A stretch of 7,103 bases of DNA from Pseudomonadota bacterium (GTDB taxonomy: Bacteria; Bdellovibrionota_B; Oligoflexia; Oligoflexales; JAPPIL01): contig JAPPIL010000018.1 of assembly GCA_028877195.1 (NCBI GenBank), forward strand, positions 1,438 through 8,540, written 5' to 3'. The stretch's first letter is position 1. Every line of letters starts with the position of its first letter. A model generated the notes under the pieces. It was given only the letters and a program-made list of their open reading frames with translations. It ran no database searches and was not told where the DNA came from. This document shows, in pieces, positions 1-5,938 of this stretch. Both the position numbers and the translations under genes were made by a program.

Positions 1-84
1 GCATCAACGCTATCAAGCCGAGCATCAACGCTATCAAGCCGAGCATCAACGCTATCAAGCCGAGCATCAACGCTATTAAGACGA
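1..84. repeat. 21-bp tandem repeat array encoding coiled-coil heptads
   Basis: Four consecutive 21-bp units occupy 1-21, 22-42, 43-63 and 64-84. The first three are identical and begin gcatcaacgctatcaag. The fourth differs at two positions (c to t and c to a). A degenerate fifth unit, recognisable mainly at protein level, follows at 85-105. The unit length is exactly seven codons, so copy-number changes keep the frame of the minus-strand gene and lengthen or shorten the coiled coil by one heptad. Identity at the DNA level, including third codon positions, suggests recent expansion by slippage or recombination. The array is cut by the left edge and may be longer. Confidence 0.95.
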
Positions 85-206
85 GCGTCTATACGATCAA
101 ATCTTTTGTCTGCTTTGGCTTGGTTATTTATTACCTCGGCGTGATTGCCGACCACAACATCCCGCAAATCTTCTATGCTTATTTGTGGCTTGATTTTTGT
201 TTTCAT
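1..206 (-). CDS. Coiled-coil heptad-repeat protein, 5' part only
   Basis: An open frame starts at the ATG complementary to 204-206 and stays open to the left edge, giving 68 complete codons. Residues 1-35 form a charged, probably helical head beginning MKTKIKPQISIEDLRD. From F36 the protein is a regular heptad series: FDRIDAR, LNSVDAR, then repeated LDSVDAR. Hydrophobic residues lie 3 and 4 apart (F36, I39, L43, V46, L50, V53, L57, V60, L64, V67), which is a canonical parallel coiled-coil pattern. No signal peptide is present, so the visible part is cytoplasmic or faces the cytoplasm. Similar short bacterial and phage proteins often end in a C-terminal membrane helix, but that end is outside the window. 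The start is supported by the break from the repeat, a weak GGGA about 6 bases upstream, and a strong promoter at 237-265. The function is unknown and I recognise no named family. Confidence 0.75.
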   Translation of the reverse strand, partial: MKTKIKPQISIEDLRDVVVGNHAEVINNQAKADKRFDRIDARLNSVDARLDSVDARLDSVDARLDSVD

Positions 207-231
207 GGTATCCCATTACCGTTTATTCCAC

Positions 232-252
232 TGTGGGGTATACCACCCCACA
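232..252. promoter_or_regulatory. Perfect 8-bp inverted repeat over the -10 box, candidate operator
   Basis: TGTGGGGT (232-239) and ACCCCACA (245-252) are exact reverse complements separated by ATACC. The 21-bp dyad covers the proposed -10 box (242-237) and the adjacent spacer, which is a typical place for a repressor site. It could instead form a hairpin, but as the promoter is placed most of it would not be transcribed. No regulator gene lies beside it. A shorter dyad, TACCA-CGTC-TGGTA at 302-315, lies farther upstream. Confidence 0.5.
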
Positions 253-265
253 CCTTATCGGTCAA
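237..265 (-). promoter_or_regulatory. Sigma70-like promoter of the coiled-coil gene
   Basis: Read on the minus strand, TTGACC (265-260) is separated by 17 bases from TATACC (242-237). Both boxes are close to consensus and the spacing is optimal. Transcription would start near 230, leaving a leader of roughly 25 bases before the ATG at 206. The -10 box and part of the spacer lie inside the inverted repeat at 232-252. Confidence 0.6.
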
Positions 266-372
266 TAATCTACTGTTTATTGAACATCCCATGTTGAACC
301 TTACCACGTCTGGTATCAGCGGAGTTGAGGGTGTTTAATCTTTGGAGGTTTTTTTAACTTTCCTGCCGCGTC

Positions 373-411
373 TAGGCGCTTCTCGCCTATCAACACAAGC
401 CGTGATGCTTG
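373..411 (-). other. Two small hairpins after the lipoprotein gene
   Basis: The gap 207-413 holds the promoter elements above plus, just past the lipoprotein stop codon, two short dyads: CAAGC-CGTGAT-GCTTG (396-411) and TAGGCG-CTTCT-CGCCTA (373-389). They could stabilise the 3' end or help termination. Neither is followed by a U run on the minus strand, so this is not a standard intrinsic terminator. Confidence 0.25.
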
Positions 412-413
412 CC

Positions 414-1136
414 TTAATAATATGATTCCACATCTACGTTTATATGACATACACCATCGTATGCTACTCCTTCAAAGTTAGTGTTAGTTCCAGCAGTTAC
501 ACTAAGCCATGGTGTGTTTGTCGAAGAAGGTGGTTGAGTCGCATGAAGACTAAATCCGAAACGAAACGAGGTGCTTTTAGGTGCGAATTCTATGCATTTG
601 CCGTCGTCTGTTGAGTACAACAACCAGTTGTAGGTAACTTTCTTGATTGGCATATTACCTGGCTTGCACTGCTCCTTAGTTATAAATAGCTTCACAGGCG
701 TGTCGTATGCATCAGGATCAATAGTTCCTTGTGTCCCTGTTTTGGTGTCGCCAGTAACATTGATAATACTGCCATCATTGAGGTGGAAGGTCATGGTTTG
801 CTTGCCGCTAGGATAACCAGCGGGACATGGTGTTCTAGGCAAAGCATCCCGTTGCTCCTTTGACAAACCAAGAACATCAGTGATTAGCCCCCACGGAATG
901 CCTGCTACAATAGGGCCACAGTTTGGAACAGTGCATGCTGGTGTAGCTTCCGCAGGTGCTTCAGGAGGTTGAGTAATAGTGGGAATGGGAATTAGAGGGC
1001 TGGGTGCTGGCGTAGCAGTAACATCTCCTCCTCCAGGAGTAGGGGAGACGCTAGTAGTAGGGGACATGTTTATTTTTCCGCAGCCAACTGAGTAATAAAA
1101 ACAAATGAGTAACAAAAACGCGATAACTTTCATCAT
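414..1136 (-). CDS. Small lipoprotein with Pro/Thr-rich linker, unknown function
   Basis: The 240-residue product starts MMKVIAFLLLICFYY and reaches a relaxed lipobox S-V-G-C with the acylated cysteine at C19. G20 at position +2 is not an inner-membrane retention residue by the E. coli rule, so an outer-membrane anchor is likely. Residues 25-66 are a flexible linker rich in Pro, Thr, Ser and Ala. A globular domain of about 170 residues follows, with several cysteines (C68, C73 and those in the TPCPAG, EQCKPG, GKCIE and GVCHI contexts), consistent with disulfides in the periplasm or at the surface. I chose the ATG at 1136 because AGGAG lies 9 bases upstream. The frame also extends to an ATG at 1166, but that would put ten charged and polar residues before the signal sequence. 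The domain is not recognised. The gene may be transcribed alone, since it is 157 bases from the upstream gene and no clear promoter was found. Confidence 0.85.
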   Translation of the reverse strand: MMKVIAFLLLICFYYSVGCGKINMSPTTSVSPTPGGGDVTATPAPSPLIPIPTITQPPEAPAEATPACTVPNCGPIVAGIPWGLITDVLGLSKEQRDALPRTPCPAGYPSGKQTMTFHLNDGSIINVTGDTKTGTQGTIDPDAYDTPVKLFITKEQCKPGNMPIKKVTYNWLLYSTDDGKCIEFAPKSTSFRFGFSLHATQPPSSTNTPWLSVTAGTNTNFEGVAYDGVCHINVDVESYY

Positions 1137-1145
1137 CCTACTTAT

Positions 1146-1150
1146 CTCCT
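1146..1150 (-). promoter_or_regulatory. Shine-Dalgarno AGGAG that fixes the lipoprotein start
   Basis: The complement of 1146-1150 reads AGGAG, 9 bases before the ATG at 1136 and 12 before the second ATG at 1133. It supports a start at 1136 over the longer frame from 1166. An 8-bp palindrome TGTGCACA (1150-1157) abuts it. Its role is unknown. Confidence 0.65.
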
Positions 1151-1293
1151 GTGCACACTCACGCATATAAGAGGGTATCGACCGTTTTTTTTTTGCTTTA
1201 TTTTTTGTTGGTGATTACCGACGTTTTTCTTTTAAATCTCTTATTTTTCAAGCACATACAATCACATGCTCGTTTACTAAGCTAAGCACCCAC

Positions 1294-3069
1294 TTACAAC
1301 TCTATGTTCTTGAGTATTTGTGCCAGCCCTTCAGCTTCAACGTCTGATACTTTTGTCGTCAAGTCTTGAATTACCTCCCTTGCTTGCGCTATTGTTTCTG
1401 CGTCCACCTTGCCATCTTCTATCTCGCGTCTCAAATTGCTAAACGCTGACACGGTGCGGAAGAGTGCGACTTTGTTGTCGCCTTCATTGTAGACAACATT
1501 GGCGGTGGTAATCGCGTCGTCAATCGCTTTAACCGTAGTGGCAGCCAAATTTGCCAGTGCTGTCTTGTTAGTTACGACAGAGGCAGCGACGATTTGCTCT
1601 AGGGCATCAGCTTGGCTTGCTGCGAGGGAAAGGCTTTTGAGATTCGACTTGAGGCGTTTGACGGCGGCAACAGGGATAATACCGTTGTAGACATAGGCAC
1701 GACGCTCTTTGGCATTGATACCTAACAAGTTGTATTTGAGGGCATACTCACGGGCGGCGGAATAGCTACTGCCAGCATTACGCAAACGCTCCTCAACAAC
1801 GAGGTCAACGAGCTGTTCAAGGTAATAGTGGCGTTTTATCTGCTCAACATTAGGATGGTTGGTTACGCTACCTGCCCTACTGTCATTTGGTGGTAACTCA
1901 TCAAGATTGCGACGCAAATCACGTATATCGGCTTCATTTAATATACCAGTAGGCAAGCCATCGTAAGTTACATCTAAATCCTGCAACTCTCTAGCGCTTG
2001 CGTTAGCCGCACGGCTTATGTTCAACGAATGCTGGTAAACACGCAGATACTGCCAACGCAATTCCTGATATATTTGTGGGTAATCCCTAAACTGTTCAAC
2101 AAGAGCATAGAGACGCGAGAGTGAGCGCATCCGTAGCGGCTTGCGACCTTTTACAAATTCACCTGTCGCAAAATACGATAACGTTGCCTCATGGTTAACC
2201 AAGCTCTTGTCAGGGTCTTTAGCAAGAATAGAGGTTAACGCATCACGTCTGCTGTTTTTGATTGTATAAGACTTGCCTGCTTCCTGTTTGCGCAAATGTT
2301 TGGCCGTGTGGCTGCGCAAACTTGCCACTAACCCTGTGAATATCGCTTCATCCTCTGGAGGTAAGTCATAGTGGGTAAGGATTTTTTCCAAGGTGCTGTC
2401 TAGGTTTGGTAAAATCCCCGTCGCAACGAACTCCTCACGCACTTTCCCAACCCCAAAGAACGTTACCACCTCAAATGGTTGTAGCAGTTCAGCTTCGCGG
2501 TTTAACGGTATTGATTCAGTCTCTTCATAAAAATGTAAATCGGGCTTCCCAAATAACCTATCGGCTTCGGTCGTTTGGTTAGGATAAGCGATGTCTAGCA
2601 TCGCATCCAAGTAGGTGTGGCGATAAACCTTGTCAAAATCCAGCCCTGCATGCTGTTCAATCGCTAACTGAAGAAAACTATAGGCATAATCAGTATCATA
2701 CTCTCGATCAAGTGCTCGGAGGGCACGGTAAAGATTAGAAGTTGCATATACTAAACGCCCCTCGCGTTGAACTTCTTGAAATGCGTTGAAACCTTGATAG
2801 GCTTCATCTTGAACACTTGCCATAGCAGAATAGGCGATAGGCATAGGGTCATGTGAGCGCTCGATACAGTCGGCCATGATACTCTTGATGTTATCCAAAC
2901 GGATTTCAACGTCTTTGAGACCAATCGCCGCAAGCGTCTCCTTACCCTGCGCTAACAGTTGCGAAGCCTTCGTTAGTTTTGCCGCCGTTGCCACACTGGT
3001 CGCAAGCATCGCAACAATCAACAAAGCTAATTTCGCTAAAGCATAGTGATTGTTTGTGATTGTTAACAT
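1294..3069 (-). CDS. Exported 591-residue helical protein, unknown function
   Basis: The product has an N-terminal Sec signal peptide: hydrophobic core about 11-23, then SVATAA, with probable type I cleavage after A29 (A27-T-A29) or A30. The mature protein of about 560 residues has no further membrane segment, is rich in Ala, Leu, Glu, Asp and Arg, and reads as almost entirely alpha-helical. Helix-breaking stretches occur around EESIPLNREAELLQPF-like and ELPPNDSRAGSV segments. The C-terminal 120 residues are Ala- and Val-rich with possible amphipathic or coiled-coil helices. One cysteine is visible (in MADCIERS), so disulfides are unlikely. No lipobox, catalytic motif or repeat unit is evident. 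A periplasmic or secreted location is inferred. The start is supported by the signal peptide directly after it. The ribosome site is weak (AAGG about 11 bases upstream). The gene is divergent from gdpD across a 158-base region. I do not recognise the family. Confidence 0.85.
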   Translation of the reverse strand: MLTITNNHYALAKLALLIVAMLATSVATAAKLTKASQLLAQGKETLAAIGLKDVEIRLDNIKSIMADCIERSHDPMPIAYSAMASVQDEAYQGFNAFQEVQREGRLVYATSNLYRALRALDREYDTDYAYSFLQLAIEQHAGLDFDKVYRHTYLDAMLDIAYPNQTTEADRLFGKPDLHFYEETESIPLNREAELLQPFEVVTFFGVGKVREEFVATGILPNLDSTLEKILTHYDLPPEDEAIFTGLVASLRSHTAKHLRKQEAGKSYTIKNSRRDALTSILAKDPDKSLVNHEATLSYFATGEFVKGRKPLRMRSLSRLYALVEQFRDYPQIYQELRWQYLRVYQHSLNISRAANASARELQDLDVTYDGLPTGILNEADIRDLRRNLDELPPNDSRAGSVTNHPNVEQIKRHYYLEQLVDLVVEERLRNAGSSYSAAREYALKYNLLGINAKERRAYVYNGIIPVAAVKRLKSNLKSLSLAASQADALEQIVAASVVTNKTALANLAATTVKAIDDAITTANVVYNEGDNKVALFRTVSAFSNLRREIEDGKVDAETIAQAREVIQDLTTKVSDVEAEGLAQILKNIEL

Positions 3070-3227
3070 TGTTAGTTGCCTTTTATTAGAAACGATAGAA
3101 TTACCTCTTAAAACTATATGATTTGCACCTCAAGAAATTAATCGTTTTCTACTAGCAAAATCAGAACATTAGCCCTAACAGCGTTTCATTATTTATTTTT
3201 TTTTATCAAATACTTATATCTGGGCGC
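3070..3227. promoter_or_regulatory. Divergent intergenic region with weak promoter signals
   Basis: This AT-rich gap must hold the promoters of both the 591-residue protein gene (minus) and the phosphodiesterase gene (plus). On the minus strand the best -10 is TATAGT near 3118-3113, with only a poor -35. On the plus strand TATATC (3215-3220) sits 7 bases before the ATG at 3228. Dyads seen are TTAG-CC-CTAA (3169-3178) and AAACGAT/ATCGTTT (3090-3096 and 3141-3147). None is strong enough to name an operator. Confidence 0.3.
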
Positions 3228-3935
3228 ATGACGATTTGGATTGGACATCGTGGCTATCGGGATAAGCACTCGGAAAATACCTTTGGGGCATTTGATGCCG
3301 CGGTGGAGCATGGTTTTCAGATGATAGAGACCGACCTGCGCACGACCGCTGATGACCATATAATTCTTTATCATGATCCTGATTTAGAAAAACTTGGCGG
3401 TTCACGGCATGCTTGTATCGAACAAATCACACGGCAAGAGGCAAAGAAGATGCGCTATGCTTGCGGGGGAGAGCCAGTGTTTCTTGATGAGTTCATCAAT
3501 CGTTATCGTAGCTGTCGGTGGGTATTCGACATCAAAAGCAGGAGTGGCTGGCAAACGCTTAAAGTTCTTAAAAGTAGGTTTGACCTATCAAGCATCGCTA
3601 ACAACAGTATTTTTTTATTTGATAAGTTTATCCATGAGCGCACCATGCGCAAGATTATGCCACAAGCTAAATTTTTTGCCCGCAAGCTGGAATGTATGGT
3701 CATCGGCATCGCGATATTGTTTCATTTACCCGTGCCGCGCTTCCTGACCAGCGGTAAAACATTTGGGGTGCCGCCACGTCTAGCGGGTGTGCCAATCTAT
3801 AGTGCTAGTCTAGTTGAGCGTTTTCATCGTCGTGGTGCGAAGGTAATCGGCTATCTGCCACGCGACGTAGCAGACACAAGAATGGCTCTAGATGCTGGCG
3901 TGGACTTGATACTTACGGATTACAGCATCATCTAA
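3228..3935 (+). CDS. Glycerophosphodiester phosphodiesterase family protein
   Basis: This is a 235-residue GDPD-type TIM barrel without signal peptide, so cytoplasmic. Family enzymes hydrolyse glycerophosphodiesters to glycerol-3-phosphate and an alcohol in phospholipid turnover. Visible motifs are IGHRG (catalytic H7, R8), ENT 16-18, IETDLR with metal ligands E34 and D36, and YHDPDL with the second catalytic H49. FDIK has D101 where many members have Glu as third metal ligand. The C-terminal strand is GVDLILTDY (226-232 region), in which the usual Trp of the preceding V-x-WTVN strand is replaced in VIGYLP. The length matches compact bacterial members (about 230-250). The start is certain because HRG must be close to the N terminus, yet no Shine-Dalgarno is seen and a -10-like TATATC ends 7 bases upstream, so a leaderless or very short leader mRNA is possible. 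The 3' end overlaps the convergent Sua5/YrdC-family gene by 48 bases. Substrate specificity cannot be told. Confidence 0.93.
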   Translation: MTIWIGHRGYRDKHSENTFGAFDAAVEHGFQMIETDLRTTADDHIILYHDPDLEKLGGSRHACIEQITRQEAKKMRYACGGEPVFLDEFINRYRSCRWVFDIKSRSGWQTLKVLKSRFDLSSIANNSIFLFDKFIHERTMRKIMPQAKFFARKLECMVIGIAILFHLPVPRFLTSGKTFGVPPRLAGVPIYSASLVERFHRRGAKVIGYLPRDVADTRMALDAGVDLILTDYSII

Positions 3936-4508
3936 ACTACCCGACCGCAACACCCGATACTCGCCACTATCTTCGAGCGCGATGATCGTTGAAGGGCGAT
4001 GCTCATTTTCTGTGGCTGTCAATAACTGGAGGGCAGGGATATAGAAACCGCTATCAAGACGCAGAGCACTGTCCCAAACCTTTTGCGCAGTCATCGGTGT
4101 CGCACCTGCGTGGTTGACGCTAGTGCTGGGGATGAGCTGTAAGCTTTGTAAACATTCCTCAAACCAAGAACCTCGCAAATCTGGCACTCTTATCGCTAGT
4201 CGCCCTGATTGTGTGCCATGCATGTTTGCATCGACTGCTCGCCAAATTACCGTCAGTGGGGCAGGATAGACATCGGCAAGAATTTCACCCCAGATACTCG
4301 GCAACTTCAGCCAGTATTTTTGTGCGGTCGCAAAATCAGAAGCGAGATGCACATACCCATCGGCAGTATCACGTTGCTTGAACAAAGCTAGACGGGTGCG
4401 AGCCGCATGCACCGACAGGTCGCAGGTCAGACCAAGCTGGGTATCGGTCGGATGGACGCAGAGTTTGCCGCGACGAAAGTTGTCAATAAATCTGCTCGTT
4501 GGATTCAT
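3888..4508 (-). CDS. Sua5/YciO/YrdC/YwlC family protein (TsaC-like)
   Basis: The 206-residue product has the YrdC fold. Family members make threonylcarbamoyl-AMP from threonine, bicarbonate and ATP for the t6A37 tRNA modification. Motifs in order: VHPTDTQLGL (18-27, family PTDTvYGL), FKQRD (43-47, family K-x-R), YPAPLTVIW (81-89, family PGPLT), RLAIRVPD (103-110), SVNHAG (130-135, family SANxSG) and STIIAL with VLRSGSL near the end. The length matches TsaC/YrdC rather than two-domain Sua5. Several conserved spots are altered (the Tyr of VYGL is Leu, SAN is SVN, PGP is PAP), so this may be a divergent paralogue rather than the main TsaC. It is the third gene of an operon, starting 3 bases after the stop of the beta-barrel gene, with GAG 7 bases upstream of the ATG. 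The last 14 residues extend past the usual family end and run antisense to gdpD. Confidence 0.85.
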   Translation of the reverse strand: MNPTSRFIDNFRRGKLCVHPTDTQLGLTCDLSVHAARTRLALFKQRDTADGYVHLASDFATAQKYWLKLPSIWGEILADVYPAPLTVIWRAVDANMHGTQSGRLAIRVPDLRGSWFEECLQSLQLIPSTSVNHAGATPMTAQKVWDSALRLDSGFYIPALQLLTATENEHRPSTIIALEDSGEYRVLRSGSLDDAVIRKYQVHASI

Positions 4509-4511
4509 GCA

Positions 4512-5318
4512 TTATCTCAAACCAAAGGTTAAGGTGGTAGTAAATTCAATAGCACCTGTGCCACCGATAAATTGCTGCGCTATCCCAGCTTGCAGCCGCC
4601 AGTATTGATGGCTAAACTGTAGACCACCCATAGCATGCAGGAGAAGGTGTTGACCAGCAAATTCTTCATCTAATACCACCCCATCAGGCCTCGCCGTGGA
4701 TACCGACGCGATCCCAGCTCCGAATTCAGCAAAGAACGACACAGGCTTGCGAGGGAAGCTTTCAAAGGTGATGCCTGGGTAAAAGCTCATTATCACCGCC
4801 TGCACATCAAAGGTATGGGGTGCATCTCGCTCTTGGCGTTGAATTACCGCAGTGGCATAGGCGTAGCTTGAACGGATGTGAATGTGGATATACTCATGGA
4901 CGCGGCGCGCCACGTAAATCCCGTAGTTAAAGCCAGCCACACTATCAACCAGCGATAGACGCTTGTAGGCAAAGCTTACTCCGATAAGGTGGCTAGGACG
5001 ATAGGTGTGCGGGTTGAGCTGGCGGTTTTTTCTTTCGTCGTCGGTAATAACCCTAACGAGCGCATCGTCAGCAATGCGACTGAATAGCTGGATTATCTCC
5101 ACTTCACGGATGCCAACAGCCAGCCGCACAACCTCGCCGATAGCGTAGAGCTTGCCTTCGTGGTCAAAGAACCCGACATTATCGCCAAGCGCCATATCCG
5201 CATCGGCAACCCGACAATTGAGCATCTCCGCATCACAGATAAAATCTTTCACCTGCTCACGAGCGATGAGACTAGTCGCGTTCATTAGCAACGCTAGCGC
5301 CAGCAAAGAAACTTTCAC
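4512..5318 (-). CDS. Predicted outer-membrane beta-barrel-like protein
   Basis: The product is 268 residues and starts with GTG directly after the TAA of the ytfJ-like gene (TAAGTG, no gap), so translation is probably coupled. Residues 1-19 form a Sec signal peptide (LLALALLMNATSLIA, cleavage after A19). Residues 20-105 are a soluble segment with a possible disulfide pair C28/C35 and a glycine-containing small beta region (ALGDNVGFFDHEGKLYAIGE). From about 110 to the end the sequence alternates hydrophobic and polar residues in 8-12 residue stretches rich in Tyr, Phe and Gly, for example GVSFAYKRLSL, YAYATAVI, FFAEFGAGIASV, LLLHAMGGLQFSH and IEFTTTLTFGLR. This is the pattern of a small, roughly eight-stranded outer-membrane barrel. 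The final residue is Arg rather than the usual Phe/Trp. An outer-membrane location is inferred. The family is not recognised. Confidence 0.8.
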   Translation of the reverse strand: MKVSLLALALLMNATSLIAREQVKDFICDAEMLNCRVADADMALGDNVGFFDHEGKLYAIGEVVRLAVGIREVEIIQLFSRIADDALVRVITDDERKNRQLNPHTYRPSHLIGVSFAYKRLSLVDSVAGFNYGIYVARRVHEYIHIHIRSSYAYATAVIQRQERDAPHTFDVQAVIMSFYPGITFESFPRKPVSFFAEFGAGIASVSTARPDGVVLDEEFAGQHLLLHAMGGLQFSHQYWRLQAGIAQQFIGGTGAIEFTTTLTFGLR

Positions 5319-5858
5319 TTACAAATTATTCCGCACAAGCACGATAAGCTCCGCGATGTCGGTGTCCGTAAACTTCGTCGCTTTGGAATAAAGTAAGCGA
5401 CCCTGCTTATCAAATAATAGCACGTTGTAGCTGTTGTCAGGCAAGCTCCACTCCTTGACTAGTTTTTTGCCGCGGTCTTTGATGAAAACCGTTTGAGTAA
5501 AGCGTTCCTGTTTCTTTTTCAGTAGCCCAGAAATGATAAACTTCGGCATCCAAGTCGCACGCATGTTGACAATTGCCACCGACTGGTAATTGTCTAGAGG
5601 GAACTTCTCCTTCTTCAACGCTTCTTCAACATGGGCATTGACCTTCTTCTCATCAGGGTCAACATAAAACACCGTATGAACCTTGCCCATCAGGGTTGAG
5701 CTAGACCATTCGCCGCCCGCGACCAGTCCACCCTCCTTCTTGCCATCAAACGTTACTAATGGCGGTATCTGACCGAGCTTCAGAGCTTCGCCTTGACCAT
5801 ACAAGCTAGTCGCCCAGTTGATAGTCAGTGCGATTGGCAACAACATCAAGACTCTCAT
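5319..5858 (-). CDS. ytfJ: YtfJ family periplasmic protein
   Basis: The 179-residue product has an N-terminal signal peptide (hydrophobic 3-19, cleavage near G21 or A25). The mature part resembles E. coli YtfJ throughout, from memory: GQ-x-PP near the start of the mature chain, LMGKV, then LDNYQSVAIVN (YtfJ has a DRYQTTTIVN-like stretch), QTVFIKD, the EWSLPDNSYNVLLFDKQGRL strand-loop, and the acidic helix at the C terminus. The length agrees with the family (about 180). YtfJ proteins have a thioredoxin-like fold, and this one contains no cysteine, so it cannot act as a thiol oxidoreductase. The biochemical role is unknown. It is the first gene of a tight three-gene operon, with GGGAGG 8 bases before the ATG and a promoter at 5893-5921. 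The assignment is from remembered motif similarity and not from a search. Confidence 0.82.
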   Translation of the reverse strand: MRVLMLLPIALTINWATSLYGQGEALKLGQIPPLVTFDGKKEGGLVAGGEWSSSTLMGKVHTVFYVDPDEKKVNAHVEEALKKEKFPLDNYQSVAIVNMRATWMPKFIISGLLKKKQERFTQTVFIKDRGKKLVKEWSLPDNSYNVLLFDKQGRLLYSKATKFTDTDIAELIVLVRNNL

Positions 5859-5866
5859 AGTAGTAG

Positions 5867-5872
5867 CCTCCC
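5867..5872 (-). promoter_or_regulatory. Strong Shine-Dalgarno of the ytfJ-like gene
   Basis: The complement of 5867-5872 reads GGGAGG, 8 bases before the ATG at 5858. It is the best ribosome site in the operon. The two downstream genes have weak sites and probably depend on coupling to it. Confidence 0.65.
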
Positions 5873-5892
5873 AAATATGTTAACGGTGCTGA

Positions 5893-5921
5893 ATCGTAAG
5901 GTAGATATACCTATTTGTAAA
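5893..5921 (-). promoter_or_regulatory. Sigma70-like promoter of the ytfJ operon
   Basis: On the minus strand, TTTACA (5921-5916) and TACGAT (5898-5893) are separated by 17 bases. The expected start point near 5886 leaves a leader of about 28 bases containing the GGGAGG ribosome site. It is the only well-formed promoter found in the 80-base divergent gap 5859-5938. Confidence 0.55.
5899..5912. promoter_or_regulatory. Short dyad inside the promoter spacer
   Basis: AGGTA-GATA-TACCT is a perfect 5-bp inverted repeat lying entirely between the -35 and -10 boxes of the ytfJ operon promoter, and upstream of the divergent membrane-protein gene. Its position fits a repressor or shared regulator site. 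The arms are short, so chance is possible. Confidence 0.3.
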
Positions 5922-5938
5922 CTAAAAAGCGGTGATCG

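Noticed and set aside
1..105. CRISPR-like array
   Set aside because: The 21-bp units are directly adjacent with no spacers and are in frame with a coding sequence.
204..292. 29-codon minus-strand frame ending in an ATGA overlap with the coiled-coil start
   Set aside because: It spans the likely promoter boxes at 237-265, so it would not be on the main transcript, and no clear ribosome site precedes it.
120..338. Plus-strand open frame of 72 codons
   Set aside because: It runs antisense to the coiled-coil gene and its promoter, has no ribosome site, and its composition looks like shadow coding.
1205..1235. Stem GTTGGT-GATT-ACCGAC followed by a T-rich run, resembling a plus-strand terminator
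   Set aside because: No plus-strand gene lies upstream, the stem needs a G-U pair, and the whole region is T-rich on that strand.
1499..1690. Plus-strand open frame inside the 591-residue protein gene
   Set aside because: It is fully antisense to a longer gene with a signal peptide, and its hydrophobic composition is the complement of Ala-rich helices.
3189..3405. Minus-strand frames overlapping the start of the phosphodiesterase gene
   Set aside because: They are antisense to conserved HRG and ENT motifs and have no ribosome site or recognisable domain.
3394..3747. Plus-strand frame of 117 codons inside the phosphodiesterase gene
   Set aside because: The overlapping frame carries all GDPD motifs; this one has none.
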